From Deltaproteobacteria bacterium (GTDB taxonomy: Bacteria > Lernaellota > Lernaellaia > JACKCT01): DNA of 37,658 nt. The position numbers and the translations under genes are program-made. The notes under the pieces were generated by a model that did not search any database, was not told the origin of the DNA, and saw only the letters and a program-made list of their open reading frames with translations. The DNA lies in the NCBI GenBank assembly GCA_020845895.1, contig JADLEX010000128.1:1-37658 (forward strand). Direction: 5' to 3'. This document shows positions 25,786 to 33,872 of this stretch, piece after piece; position 1 is the first letter of the stretch, and the number at the start of each line of letters is the position of its first letter.

Positions 25786-26601
25786 TCAGTCCTTGACGTT
25801 GCCGAGCGTGTCCTTGCCGCGGATGTGGCGGCCGATGCGCCGGAAGCGCTCGTTTTCCTCGGGCGTGAGCGGTCCTTCGTCCAATGCGGCGAGGGCCTCG
25901 CGCATCTGCTCCGCGTTCGACGGCCCCGTCATGCAGACGTTGAAGTCGGCGTTCGAGAGCACGAAGCGGTAGCAATCACGACCGCGCAGCGGCACTTCGC
26001 CCGGCGGCATCTTCGAGGGATTCAGCAGGTCGCGCCACCGCGTGGCCGTGTACGCGACCGTGCCGGGGCGCGTTTCCGCCGGGATGCGCGGAAAGATGTC
26101 CTTCTCCGCGCCGGTGTGCGCCGCGTTATAGCGGATGTGAAAGACCGAAAAGACGTCGTCCTTCTCAAAATCCACGAAGGCGGGCCGGTGATGAGACGAA
26201 ATCGCGACGTGGCGGCATAGGCCCCGGTCGCGCAGCGCCCGAGCGCCGTCCAGCACCTTGCGGCTCGGCATGCCGTTGAACCACCCGAGCAGCAACACGT
26301 CGGCGTAATCGAGACCGATCGCTTTGAGCCCGGCGGCGAAGGTCTTTTCGGTGATCGAAGGCCAGCGCGAATAGCTTTGCAGTACGACGGCGAGCTGGTC
26401 GCGTCGGCCCGATTTCACGATCTCACGGATCGCGCGCGTCATGCCCCCCGCACGCCGCGAACCGTGATACCAATAGTTGACGCCGCGCTCGAAGGCTTCG
26501 AGCAGCGCGTTGGTCGGCACGCCGTACCCGCCGGCCACGCCGAGCGGACTGACCGACAGCCCCGATCGCCCCAGAACCACCCTGTGCGCAAAACCCGCCA
26601 T
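25786..26601 (-). CDS. Aldo/keto-reductase-fold protein with degenerate active site
   Basis: A 271-residue (beta/alpha)8 protein of the aldo/keto reductase superfamily: LGRSGLSVSPLGVAGGYGV start, RGVNYWYHGSRR at the second strand, ADVLLLGWFNG at strand 4, CMTGPSNAEQMREALAAL at the phosphate-binding end. At the usual tetrad sites the Asp of the xxDTA motif is replaced within NYWYHGS, the strand-3 Lys by Gln in VVLQSYSR, and the strand-4 His by Trp in LLLGWF. Relatives with NYFYWGS-type sequences exist in deltaproteobacteria, so this is a divergent subfamily, not a pseudogene. A normal NADPH reductase reaction seems unlikely. ATG 26601 follows GGGAGGCGGAA; an earlier open frame to 26658 lacks an SD. 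Confidence 0.85.
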   Translation of the reverse strand: MAGFAHRVVLGRSGLSVSPLGVAGGYGVPTNALLEAFERGVNYWYHGSRRAGGMTRAIREIVKSGRRDQLAVVLQSYSRWPSITEKTFAAGLKAIGLDYADVLLLGWFNGMPSRKVLDGARALRDRGLCRHVAISSHHRPAFVDFEKDDVFSVFHIRYNAAHTGAEKDIFPRIPAETRPGTVAYTATRWRDLLNPSKMPPGEVPLRGRDCYRFVLSNADFNVCMTGPSNAEQMREALAALDEGPLTPEENERFRRIGRHIRGKDTLGNVKD

Positions 26602-26693
26602 TTCCGCCTCCCGCCGATTCGAATGAGAGTTGTTGCCGCCGCCCCCGATATCTACCATATTCCCGCCCCGACGCGCATGGTTTGGGAGGTCAC

Positions 26694-27731
26694 GTGAAAT
26701 ACAGCATCGAGGAACTCATCGCGCATTACGAGCAACTCGCGCCCGACGAGCGGGACCGGGTCCGTCTGGAGATCCTGCGGAAGTCGCGCGAAGACGACCG
26801 CCTGCGCCGCAAGATGATCGAACTCGAGGACCCCGGCCCCGCGACTCCGAAGCACGAATTCGATCCGCTGTCGGAAGATCTGGCCAAGTACGCGCGCGAC
26901 CTGCGCGACATGCTCCTGGCGTATATCCCCAAGGATCGCTACCGGCACGGCGACGAGGATCGCCTGACGCTCGTTCGCAAGGAAACGCTCCACGCGATGG
27001 AGCCGCTCGAATGGGTCCTCAAGCAGTATTTCCGCTACGAAGTGTTCGGCATCGAGAACATGCCGAAGCACGGCCGGGCGATGATCATCTCGAACCACGG
27101 TCTGCTGCCGCTCGACGGATGGTTCCTCTTCTACGAGGTTCTGCGCCATACCGGCCGCTGGGCCCGCGGACTGACCGACTGGCGCATCTACCAGTTCCCC
27201 TACCTGCGGCAGTTCTTCATGGACATGGGCATGGTGGTCGGCAGCCACGAAAACGGCGACCGGTTGCTCCAAAACGAGGAACTCATCTTCATCATGCCGG
27301 GCGGCGCGAAGGAGGCGTGGAAGTCCTCGCGTTATCGCTATCGTTTGCTGTGGAAGGGACGCCTCGGTTTCATCCGCATGGCTCTGCGCAACCGCTGCCC
27401 CATCATTCCGTCGGCCAACGTCGGCACGGACGACACCTACCGCATCTTCTTCGACGGCTACACCACGGCGTACAAGCTCCTGGGCAGCAAGAAAGCCCTG
27501 TTGCCGATCAGTCTGCCCATCGGCCTTGGCCTCCTGCCGCTCCCGGCCAAGATGACGCAGTACGTGGGCGAGCCGGTCCGCCTGCCGTACCCGCCCGAGG
27601 CGGCCGACGATCCCACCGTCGTGGAGGAGTGCCAGGAGATGGTGAAGTCGGCGGTCAACGACCTGATCGACCGTGGCTTGCGCGAGCGCGACGAGCGCAA
27701 ACTGTCGTTGCTCGGCGGCGGAAGACCGTAG
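26694..27731 (+). CDS. Lysophospholipid/diacylglycerol acyltransferase-like protein (DGAT2-like LPLAT)
   Basis: A 345-residue acyltransferase predicted to esterify a lipid or alcohol with an acyl-CoA or acyl-ACP at the membrane surface. A charged, helical N-terminal region (1-105, EELIAHYEQLAPDERDRV) precedes the LPLAT core: ISNHGLLPLDGW (H135, D141; one residue more between His and Asp than in the HX4D motif of PlsC), RWARGLTDWRIYQFP, and IMPGGAKEAWK (202-210), which matches the PGGxxE block of the MGAT/DGAT2-like group rather than the FPEG of PlsC. ANVG and YVGEPVRLP close the core. The start is GTG 26694 behind GGGAGG with 4-base spacing. It is divergent from the degenerate aldo/keto reductase. 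Confidence 0.85.
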   Translation: MKYSIEELIAHYEQLAPDERDRVRLEILRKSREDDRLRRKMIELEDPGPATPKHEFDPLSEDLAKYARDLRDMLLAYIPKDRYRHGDEDRLTLVRKETLHAMEPLEWVLKQYFRYEVFGIENMPKHGRAMIISNHGLLPLDGWFLFYEVLRHTGRWARGLTDWRIYQFPYLRQFFMDMGMVVGSHENGDRLLQNEELIFIMPGGAKEAWKSSRYRYRLLWKGRLGFIRMALRNRCPIIPSANVGTDDTYRIFFDGYTTAYKLLGSKKALLPISLPIGLGLLPLPAKMTQYVGEPVRLPYPPEAADDPTVVEECQEMVKSAVNDLIDRGLRERDERKLSLLGGGRP

Positions 27732-27856
27732 CCCTCCTCCTCGTGACCGCGATGATTTTTTCGTCCGGCGTGACCGTCGTCATGGCGCGTTGCGGCGCTC
27801 TTAGGCAAGGTCGGGCGCGAAACACAACGAGGGATTTGACCGGGGAGGCACGACCG

Positions 27857-28474
27857 ATGTTCCGATCGATCCGAATGCGAATCGTCCCGATCCTGCTGGC
27901 ATTTTCGACGAGTCTGTTCGCGTCCGCGCCCGCGTTGGCCGAAAGCGCCGCGGTGGGCAAGCCCGCACCCGACTTCGAACTCACCGATACGACCGGAAAG
28001 ACGCACAAACTCTCCGCGCTCAAGGGCAAGACGGTGGTTCTGGAATGGACGAATCCCGGCTGCCCCTTCGTGAAAAAGCATGTGAAGGGCGGCACGATGA
28101 ACAAGATTATGGCGGCGAACAGCGACGTGGTGTTTCTCGCGATCAACTCGACGAACAAGGGCCACCAGGACTACCTGACGCCCGCCGACTATCAGAAGTG
28201 GGCGAAGGAAAACAACATCACGCACCCGCAGCTTTACGATGCCGATGGCAAGGTCGGCACGGCGTACGGCGCGAAGACGACCCCCCACATGTACATCGTG
28301 GACAAGGGCGGAATGGTCGTTTACGCGGGCGCGATGGACGACAAAGCGATGCCGATGGGAGATCCCGCGAACGCCGAGAATTACGTCGCGGCGGCGCTCA
28401 AGGCGCTGGCGGCGGGGCAATCGCCGAACCCCGCGCAGACCAAGCCCTACGGATGCAGCGTGAAGTACGAGTGA
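27857..28474 (+). CDS. Secreted thioredoxin-like redoxin (AhpC/TSA-type)
   Basis: A 205-residue periplasmic redox protein. Residues 1-28 are a Sec signal peptide ending APALA. Then comes the AhpC/TSA fold: VGKPAPDFELTDTTGKTHKLSALKGK, active Cys69 in EWTNPGCPFVKKH (a single peroxidatic-type Cys, no CxxC), LAINSTNKG, and TTPHMYIVDKGGMVVYAG. A second Cys, C200, lies in the terminal YGCSVKYE and is conserved in this subfamily, so it is the likely resolving Cys. Its role is thiol peroxidase or oxidoreductase; the exact substrate is unknown. ATG 27857 follows GGGGAGG with 8-base spacing; the upstream frame is open but has no SD. A strong terminator follows. Confidence 0.9.
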   Translation: MFRSIRMRIVPILLAFSTSLFASAPALAESAAVGKPAPDFELTDTTGKTHKLSALKGKTVVLEWTNPGCPFVKKHVKGGTMNKIMAANSDVVFLAINSTNKGHQDYLTPADYQKWAKENNITHPQLYDADGKVGTAYGAKTTPHMYIVDKGGMVVYAGAMDDKAMPMGDPANAENYVAAALKALAAGQSPNPAQTKPYGCSVKYE

Positions 28475-28496
28475 GGTCGAACTGGCATTCACGACG

Positions 28497-28519
28497 CGGC
28501 CGGGTTCGCCCGGCCGTTT
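28497..28519 (+). terminator. Rho-independent terminator with TTCG tetraloop
   Basis: An 8-bp stem, CGGCCGGG (28497-28504) with CCCGGCCG (28509-28516), closed by the very stable TTCG loop, then TTTCTATTT. It ends the redoxin transcript and abuts the stop codon of the converging nitroreductase gene. Confidence 0.8.
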
Positions 28520-29137
28520 CTATTTGAACGTCTCGTAACAGACCACGCGTGCAAGTTCGTGGCGCGGCGGACGAGGCGGCTCGGCCTTGGCCCGCGTGCC
28601 GATCGCGATCAGAAACGAGATCACCCACGGCGCCGTGACGCCGATCATGTGCGTGAGCGCGGGCTTGTCGAAACCGATGATCGGGCAGGTGGCGAGGCCG
28701 AAGGCTTCGGCCGCGAGGAGAACGTGTGCCGCCGCGAAGGTCGAGTTGCGGATCGCGTATTCACGCCGCGCGAGATCGTCGGGATAGAGCTCGTCCACCG
28801 CACGCAGCGCGCGCTCGCGCCGCTCCGGCGTCCATTGGCCCGATTCGACGCGCCGCGCGAAGGCCTCGGGCGCGACCTCGGCGGGGCGTTCGTGCGCGCA
28901 CACCACGATGAGGGCGGACGAATCGGTGATCTGCGCCTGATCCTTGGCGATGGGCCGGATGCGCGCGCGCATCGACTCGTCCTCGATGACGAGGAGCTTC
29001 CACGGTTGCAGATTGAACGAGGACGGCGCGAGCACGGCCAGTCCGAACAGCTCGTCCAAAGTTCGCCGGTCGATTCGCAGACCAGGCACGAACGAGCGGC
29101 AGGAGCGCCGCGCGCGAATTGCTTCAAAAACATCCAC
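28520..29137 (-). CDS. Nitroreductase-family FMN oxidoreductase
   Basis: A 205-residue flavoenzyme of the NfsB/NfnB-like nitroreductase family, cytoplasmic, reducing nitro groups, quinones or unsaturated ketones with NAD(P)H. The N-terminal FMN-phosphate motif IRARRSCRSF (7-16), SSFNLQPWKLLVIED, HVLLAAEAFGLATCPIIGFD and the terminal basic-hydrophobic segment are all in family positions. The start is GTG 29137 behind GGAGGT with 5-base spacing; the nearby ATG at 29133 is in another frame. Natural substrate unknown. It faces away from the glycan region that begins with the GT2 gene. Confidence 0.9.
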   Translation of the reverse strand: MDVFEAIRARRSCRSFVPGLRIDRRTLDELFGLAVLAPSSFNLQPWKLLVIEDESMRARIRPIAKDQAQITDSSALIVVCAHERPAEVAPEAFARRVESGQWTPERRERALRAVDELYPDDLARREYAIRNSTFAAAHVLLAAEAFGLATCPIIGFDKPALTHMIGVTAPWVISFLIAIGTRAKAEPPRPPRHELARVVCYETFK

Positions 29138-29199
29138 GCAACACCTCCGCGAAGGTCGCGCGGAATGATCCGGTTCACGGGCATTGAGTCAAGTGAGGC

Positions 29200-30384
29200 A
29201 TGCCCCTAGACTTTGCGAAATTTCGGAGCGTTTCCTTGCGCATCGTCCCCCGATCGACGCACGCCGCCTTCATCATGCCGACGCGAAACCGCCGCGCGCG
29301 CGTGTTGGAGACGATTTCGCGCATCGCCGATACGCCGGGGCCGGACGTCGAGATCGTCGTCGCCGATAACGCCTCGACCGACGGATCGGCGGATGAGATC
29401 GAGCGCTGCTTTCCGGACGTCCCCGTGCTGCGCATGCCGACCAACAGGGAATCGGCCGCGCGAAACGACGCGGTAGGCGCGGCGAAGTCGCCGGTTGTTG
29501 TGATGCTCGACGACGACTCGTACCCGGAGCCCGGCGCGCTGGAACTCATGATCGACGCGCTCGCGGACGGACGCACCGGCATTGCGGCGGCGTGGGTGAA
29601 ACTGCCGGGCGACACGTGGGAAGAGGGCGGGGCACCGTGCGTTCACGTGGGCTGCGGCGCGGCGATACCGCGTGAACTCTTCCTGCGGCTCGGCGGTTAC
29701 CCGGAAATCTACGGCACCTATGTCGAGGAATATGACCTCGCGTTTCGCGTGCTCGCCGCGGGTTACGACGTGCGTTTCGTGGATGGGTGTGTGGTGCGCC
29801 ATGAGCCGCAGGCGAGGTCGAGTTTCGATTTCATGGTCGAGCGACTGACCGCGAACAACGTCTATTTGGGCTGGCGTTTCTTTCCGGAGAACGACGCACA
29901 TGCGTTCGAGGAATGGAACGTCTATCGTTACGGTGTTTTCGCGCGCGAGCGCGGCGCGCACGACGGCTACGCCCGCGCGATCGCGGCACTGGAGGAGAAA
30001 CGACGCGCGGGAAAGCGCGATCGTTTCGAACTATCGAACGACGTGCTCGACCGAGTGATGCCACGGCGCATCGCGGCCCGGGCATTCGAGCGCATGTCGG
30101 TGACGCGCCCGATTTCCTTTTTGCGCGCGGGCAAGGAGATCGACGCTCTGATCGCGGGCGCGCTCGACGTCGGACTGTCGATCGAGGCGATCTATGACGC
30201 CGGTCTTCTTGCCTCGGAGAGCCAGGTGTCGGCGATTCCGATCCGTCCTCTGTCAGGCGCGGGGACGCAATCGGGATCACTCGTCATCGGCGGCCTCTCG
30301 CCGGGATTCATCGCCAATACGCGGGCGTTGGCGCGCGAGCGCGGCCTCGGAGACGTTCTGGACCTGTGCGGGAGCGGCGCATGA
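29200..30384 (+). CDS. Family 2 glycosyltransferase with extra C-terminal region
   Basis: A 394-residue inverting GT-A enzyme that adds a sugar from a nucleotide donor. The GT2 core spans about 22-235: FIMPTRNRRARVLETI, VEIVVADNASTDGSADE, ESAARNDAVGAAKSPVVVMLDDDSYPEP with the DDD (DXD) metal site, and VEEYDLAFRVLAAGYDV as the ED-like acceptor-side motif. After this, about 150 residues of charged helical sequence end with GSLVIGGLSPGFIANTRALARE, which I do not recognise. Start uncertain: ATG 29200 has GAGG only one base upstream; TTG 29236 and ATG 29275 are alternatives just ahead of the first strand. Its stop overlaps the GT4 start (ATGA), so the two enzymes are coupled. Confidence 0.88.
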   Translation: MPLDFAKFRSVSLRIVPRSTHAAFIMPTRNRRARVLETISRIADTPGPDVEIVVADNASTDGSADEIERCFPDVPVLRMPTNRESAARNDAVGAAKSPVVVMLDDDSYPEPGALELMIDALADGRTGIAAAWVKLPGDTWEEGGAPCVHVGCGAAIPRELFLRLGGYPEIYGTYVEEYDLAFRVLAAGYDVRFVDGCVVRHEPQARSSFDFMVERLTANNVYLGWRFFPENDAHAFEEWNVYRYGVFARERGAHDGYARAIAALEEKRRAGKRDRFELSNDVLDRVMPRRIAARAFERMSVTRPISFLRAGKEIDALIAGALDVGLSIEAIYDAGLLASESQVSAIPIRPLSGAGTQSGSLVIGGLSPGFIANTRALARERGLGDVLDLCGSGA

Positions 30385-31502
30385 GAAACGCCCTCATCAT
30401 CACGGACGTGACCGCACCCGGCGGCGTGGATACGTATGTTGCCGATCTGTGCGTCGCGGCGCGCGAGCGCGGGTGGTCGCCGTGGCTGTTCATGGATGAT
30501 GGTGAAGGATCGGACGCACTGGCGAAACGCATCGAGGTTCTCGGCATTCCGCTGATGCGGCGCGGGCTCTATCATCGGGCGCATGACGAGTCCGCGCGTC
30601 GTGAATCGACGCGTGAGGCGCTCGCATGGGCGACGCCGCAGGTCGCGCATGCGGCGTGCGGCGCGCCGTGGACGACCGTGGTCCCGCGCGAGGTTGTGCT
30701 CGACGCGAATCTCCCGCTTGTGTTCGTCGAACAATACGTGGCCGAGGGATTCACGTTCGAACGTGAATTGCACGCGCGTATCCGCGCGCTCTACCGCCGC
30801 GCCGACGCCGTCATCGCCGTGAGCGAACACAACGCGGCGCTTCTGCGCGGTTACGGTTTCGACGCGACGGATCGCCTTCACGTGATCCCCAACAGCGTGT
30901 CGCCATTCGGCGGCGCGCCCATGACGCGCGGCGAGGCGATCATGCGATTCGGATTGCCGGAGAAGGAGCTTCATGCCGTGTGCGTTGCGCGTCTGCATCG
31001 GCAAAAGGGCATCGACGTGCTGATCGAAGCCCTCGCGAGGGTCGATCCTTCAGTACGCGCGAGACTTCACGTGACTGTGCTGGGCGACGGACCCGACCGC
31101 GACGCGCTCGTGGAGTTGGCGGCCGCGCGCGGCGTGGCGGATACCATTTCGTTCGCCGGTTGGTGTGACGATCCCCGAGCGGTGACGGGCGCGTTCGACC
31201 TGTTCGTGCTGCCCAGCCGTTCGGAGGGGCAGCCGTTCGCGCTGCTCGAGGCGATGTCGGACGGCGTGCCTGTGATCGCGTGCGCCGCGGGTGGCATCCC
31301 CGAAGCGCTGGATGAAGGGCGCGTAGGGACGCTCGTGCCCGTTGAGGACGTCACCGCGCTGGCGCGGATGATCGCCGCGTTCATCGCCGATCCCGGTCCC
31401 GCACGAGAACGCGCGCGGCTCGCCCAAGTCCACGTGCGCGAACGCTATAACGCGCGGATCAATCTGGGTCGGACAATCGATTTGTGGGATGCGGGGCGCT
31501 AA
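30381..31502 (+). CDS. Family 4 glycosyltransferase
   Basis: A 373-residue retaining GT-B glycosyltransferase. The N-terminal Rossmann domain begins NALIITDVTAPGGVDTYVADL; the hinge is near ADAVIAVSEHNAALL and HVIPNSVSPFG; the C-terminal nucleotide-sugar domain has VCVARLHRQKGIDVLIEAL, LGDGPDRDAL and the E-x7-E motif in PSRSEGQPFALLEAMSDGVPVIA. ATG 30381 overlaps the GT2 stop (ATGA) with GGAG 6 bases upstream. Its TAA stop (31500-31502) overlaps the stop of the converging rmlB by two bases. Acceptor and sugar unknown; surface polysaccharide or lipopolysaccharide synthesis is likely from the neighbouring dTDP-sugar genes. Confidence 0.93.
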   Translation: MRNALIITDVTAPGGVDTYVADLCVAARERGWSPWLFMDDGEGSDALAKRIEVLGIPLMRRGLYHRAHDESARRESTREALAWATPQVAHAACGAPWTTVVPREVVLDANLPLVFVEQYVAEGFTFERELHARIRALYRRADAVIAVSEHNAALLRGYGFDATDRLHVIPNSVSPFGGAPMTRGEAIMRFGLPEKELHAVCVARLHRQKGIDVLIEALARVDPSVRARLHVTVLGDGPDRDALVELAAARGVADTISFAGWCDDPRAVTGAFDLFVLPSRSEGQPFALLEAMSDGVPVIACAAGGIPEALDEGRVGTLVPVEDVTALARMIAAFIADPGPARERARLAQVHVRERYNARINLGRTIDLWDAGR

Positions 31503-32542
31503 CGGTCGCCGTACCAGCGGTCGTAGAACTCGCGATACTCGCCGGAGACGATCCGCCGCCACCACGCCTCGTTGGCGAGATACCAGTCGATCGTCTCGAC
31601 AATCCCGCGTTCGAACGTATATCGCGGCGTCCAGCCGAGCTCGCGCTCGATCTTCGACGCGTCCATCGCGTAGCGCCGGTCGTGGCCGGGGCGGTCCTTG
31701 ACGTGCGTGATGAGGGTGGCCGACGCGCCCCGCGGACGGCCGAGCCGGCCATCGACGGTCTCGATGATGATCTTCACGATGTCGATGTTCGCCCACTCGT
31801 TGTTGCCGCCGATGTTATAGACCTCTCCGGCGCGCCCGCGCGTCATGGCGGCCTCGATGGCGCGGCAGTGATCGGAGACGTGCAGCCAATCGCGGATCTG
31901 CATGCCGTCGCCGTACACGGGCAGCGGCTTGCCCTCGATGCAGTTCGCGATCATCAGCGGGATGAGTTTTTCGGGAAACTGATACGGGCCGTAATTATTG
32001 GAGCAGCGCGTGATGACAGTGTCGAGCCCGAAGGTGTGGTGGTACGCGTGGACGAGATGATCGGCCGACGCCTTCGACGCCGAGTAGGGGCTGCTGGGCA
32101 CGAGCGGCAGATCCTCGGTGAACTTGCCCGTCGCGCCGAGCGACCCGTACACCTCGTCGGTGCTGACTTGCACGTAGCGCATAACGCCGTGCGCCTTCGC
32201 GGCTTCGAGCACCTTCAGCGTGCCCATCACGTTGACGTCCACGAAGACCGCGGGACCGAGGATCGAGCGATCCACGTGGCTCTCTGCCGCGAAGTGGACG
32301 ACGTGCGTGAAGCGCTCTCGCGCAAACAGGTCCGCGAGCGCCGCGTCGTCGCGGATGTCGGCCTTCACGAACGCGTAGTGCTCGCCGGGCTCAATCCCCG
32401 CGAGGTTCTCCAGATTGCCCGCGTAGGTGAGGGCGTCGAGCGCCACGAGGCGCGCGTCGCGGTGCGTCTCTCGCATCTGGCGGACGAAGTTCGATCCGAT
32501 GAATCCGGCGGCGCCGGTGACGAGGACGTTCATCGTGGGCAC
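31499..32542 (-). CDS. rmlB: dTDP-glucose 4,6-dehydratase
   Basis: Makes dTDP-4-keto-6-deoxyglucose, the branch point for dTDP-rhamnose and other 6-deoxysugars. An extended SDR of 347 residues with GAAGFIGSNFV (10-20) for NAD, HFAAESHVDRSI, VSTDEVYG (catalytic Thr-Asp-Glu), YSASK (Tyr and Lys), and RCSNNYGPYQFPEKLIPLMI, all diagnostic of RmlB. The start is GTG 32542 with GGAG 6 bases upstream; ATG 32533, three codons in, is the alternative. It is the last of three same-strand genes rmlA, rmlC-like, rmlB separated by 11-13 bases. Confidence 0.96.
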   Translation of the reverse strand: MPTMNVLVTGAAGFIGSNFVRQMRETHRDARLVALDALTYAGNLENLAGIEPGEHYAFVKADIRDDAALADLFARERFTHVVHFAAESHVDRSILGPAVFVDVNVMGTLKVLEAAKAHGVMRYVQVSTDEVYGSLGATGKFTEDLPLVPSSPYSASKASADHLVHAYHHTFGLDTVITRCSNNYGPYQFPEKLIPLMIANCIEGKPLPVYGDGMQIRDWLHVSDHCRAIEAAMTRGRAGEVYNIGGNNEWANIDIVKIIIETVDGRLGRPRGASATLITHVKDRPGHDRRYAMDASKIERELGWTPRYTFERGIVETIDWYLANEAWWRRIVSGEYREFYDRWYGDR

Positions 32543-32555
32543 GTCGGTCTCCGTC

Positions 32556-33053
32556 TCAGCCGTCTTTGCGCGACCAATCGTAGGGAATGTTGTTGTCGTG
32601 CGGATGAACTCGGTACTCGTCGGGGTCGTCGTAGCGATAAGGCATCGTCGGGATATTGATGACGATGGCCTCGGTCTCGCCGATCGACTTGAACCCGTGC
32701 ATCACGCCGAGGGGGATCTTCACGAGGATCGGGTTGTGCTGCCCCATGAAAAACTCGTTGACCAGATTTGCGGTCGGGGACACCGGCCCCTCGTGGCCGT
32801 AGCCGAGCGCGGCGTCGCGCCCGTCCCAGAGCACGAGCTTCATCATGCCGGCCACCACGGCGAAGTGGTCCGTCTGCAACCGGTGGTAGTGCCAGCCCTT
32901 TACGACGCCGGGGTAGGCCGCCGTCATGTAGACCTGCCCGAATTTCTCGTACACCGCGTCGTCGCAGCGCAGGATCTCCATCAGCCGTCCGCGCTCGTCG
33001 GGAATCACGCGCAGCGGCTTGACCACCACGCCGTCGATCAGTTTCTGCGCCAC
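32556..33053 (-). CDS. dTDP-4-dehydrorhamnose 3,5-epimerase-like cupin
   Basis: A 165-residue RmlC-family cupin predicted to epimerise a dTDP-4-keto-6-deoxysugar. RVIPDERGRLMEILR is the typical RmlC N-terminal block; the catalytic His region reads GVVKGWHYHRLQTDHF (H55 and H57) where classic RmlC has RGLHYQ; PLGVMHGFKSIG follows. It is about 20 residues shorter than classic RmlC and lacks its usual C-terminal tail, so it may be a 3- or 5-only epimerase or act on a different ketosugar. The frame is open across rmlA, but GTG 33053 with GGGAG upstream gives the right start, 11 bases after the rmlA stop. Confidence 0.85.
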   Translation of the reverse strand: MAQKLIDGVVVKPLRVIPDERGRLMEILRCDDAVYEKFGQVYMTAAYPGVVKGWHYHRLQTDHFAVVAGMMKLVLWDGRDAALGYGHEGPVSPTANLVNEFFMGQHNPILVKIPLGVMHGFKSIGETEAIVINIPTMPYRYDDPDEYRVHPHDNNIPYDWSRKDG

Positions 33054-33064
33054 GTCCCGCTCCC

Positions 33065-33811
33065 TTACTCGGATTTTTCGAAGAGGTCGTCGAACGATTT
33101 CGACCACGCCAGTTCGGTGGCGTGCCGCCAGGATTCCAGCGTGCCCGCGTCGGTCCAGTACCCACCCAGGCGCACCGCCTTCATCTTGCCGATGCGCACG
33201 TAGTGGTTGTTGACGTCGGTGATCTCCAGTTCGCCGCGCTGCGACGGCTTCAGGTGCGGAATCACCTCGAAGACCGTGTGATCGTAGATGTAGAGCCCCG
33301 TCACCGCGAGGTTCGACTTCGGCGCGGAAGGCTTTTCCGCGATCGATAGCACGCGCCCCGTCTCGTCGAGCTCGGCGACGCCGAAGCGCTCCGGGTCGGG
33401 CACTTCCTTGAGGAAGATCATCGCGCCCGTCTCGCCCTGCGCGAGGTAGCCGTGGACGTGCGTAGCGACCGAATCCTCGAAGATGTTGTCGCCCAGATGC
33501 ACGGCGACGGACTGTCCCGCGGCGAAATCGCGCGCGAGCCCCAGCGCTTCGGCGATGCCGCCGGCGCGGTCCTGCACCTTGAAGGTGAAGTTCACGCCGA
33601 ACTGCCGCCCCGAGCCGAGCTGCTGCACCATGTGGCCCATGTGGTCGCGGCCCGTGACGACGAGAATGTCGCGCAGGCCCGCCCGTTTGAACTGGGCGAT
33701 CGCGTGATAAATCATCGGCACGCGGCCCACGGGCAACAGGTGTTTGTTGGTGATGTCGGTCAGCGGACGCATGCGCGTCGCCGTTCCGCCCGCAAGAATC
33801 ACCCCACGCAT
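33065..33811 (-). CDS. rmlA: Glucose-1-phosphate thymidylyltransferase-like sugar nucleotidyltransferase
   Basis: Activates a sugar 1-phosphate with dTTP to give dTDP-glucose, the substrate of RmlB. 248 residues, the short form. The nucleotide loop is LAGGTATRMRPLT (6-18), a variant of GGxGTRLxPLT, followed by KHLLPVGRVPMIYH, HLGDNIFED (metal-binding Asp), EKPSAPKSNLAVTGLYIYD and GELEITDVNNHYV. The last ~20 residues replace the allosteric tail of long RmlA. Adjacent rmlC-like and rmlB genes support dTDP rather than UDP chemistry. ATG 33811 has GGGAG with 6-base spacing. It is the first gene of the rml trio. Confidence 0.9.
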   Translation of the reverse strand: MRGVILAGGTATRMRPLTDITNKHLLPVGRVPMIYHAIAQFKRAGLRDILVVTGRDHMGHMVQQLGSGRQFGVNFTFKVQDRAGGIAEALGLARDFAAGQSVAVHLGDNIFEDSVATHVHGYLAQGETGAMIFLKEVPDPERFGVAELDETGRVLSIAEKPSAPKSNLAVTGLYIYDHTVFEVIPHLKPSQRGELEITDVNNHYVRIGKMKAVRLGGYWTDAGTLESWRHATELAWSKSFDDLFEKSE

Positions 33812-33872
33812 CGGTCACTCCCTCGGTCTTCTGACGCGATCATCGGCGTTCTAACACAGACGTCCGGCCCTG

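Noticed and set aside
33054-33818. Extension of the RmlC-like frame across rmlA
   Set aside because: rmlA is clearly coding in another frame; GTG 33053 with SD fits the cupin start.
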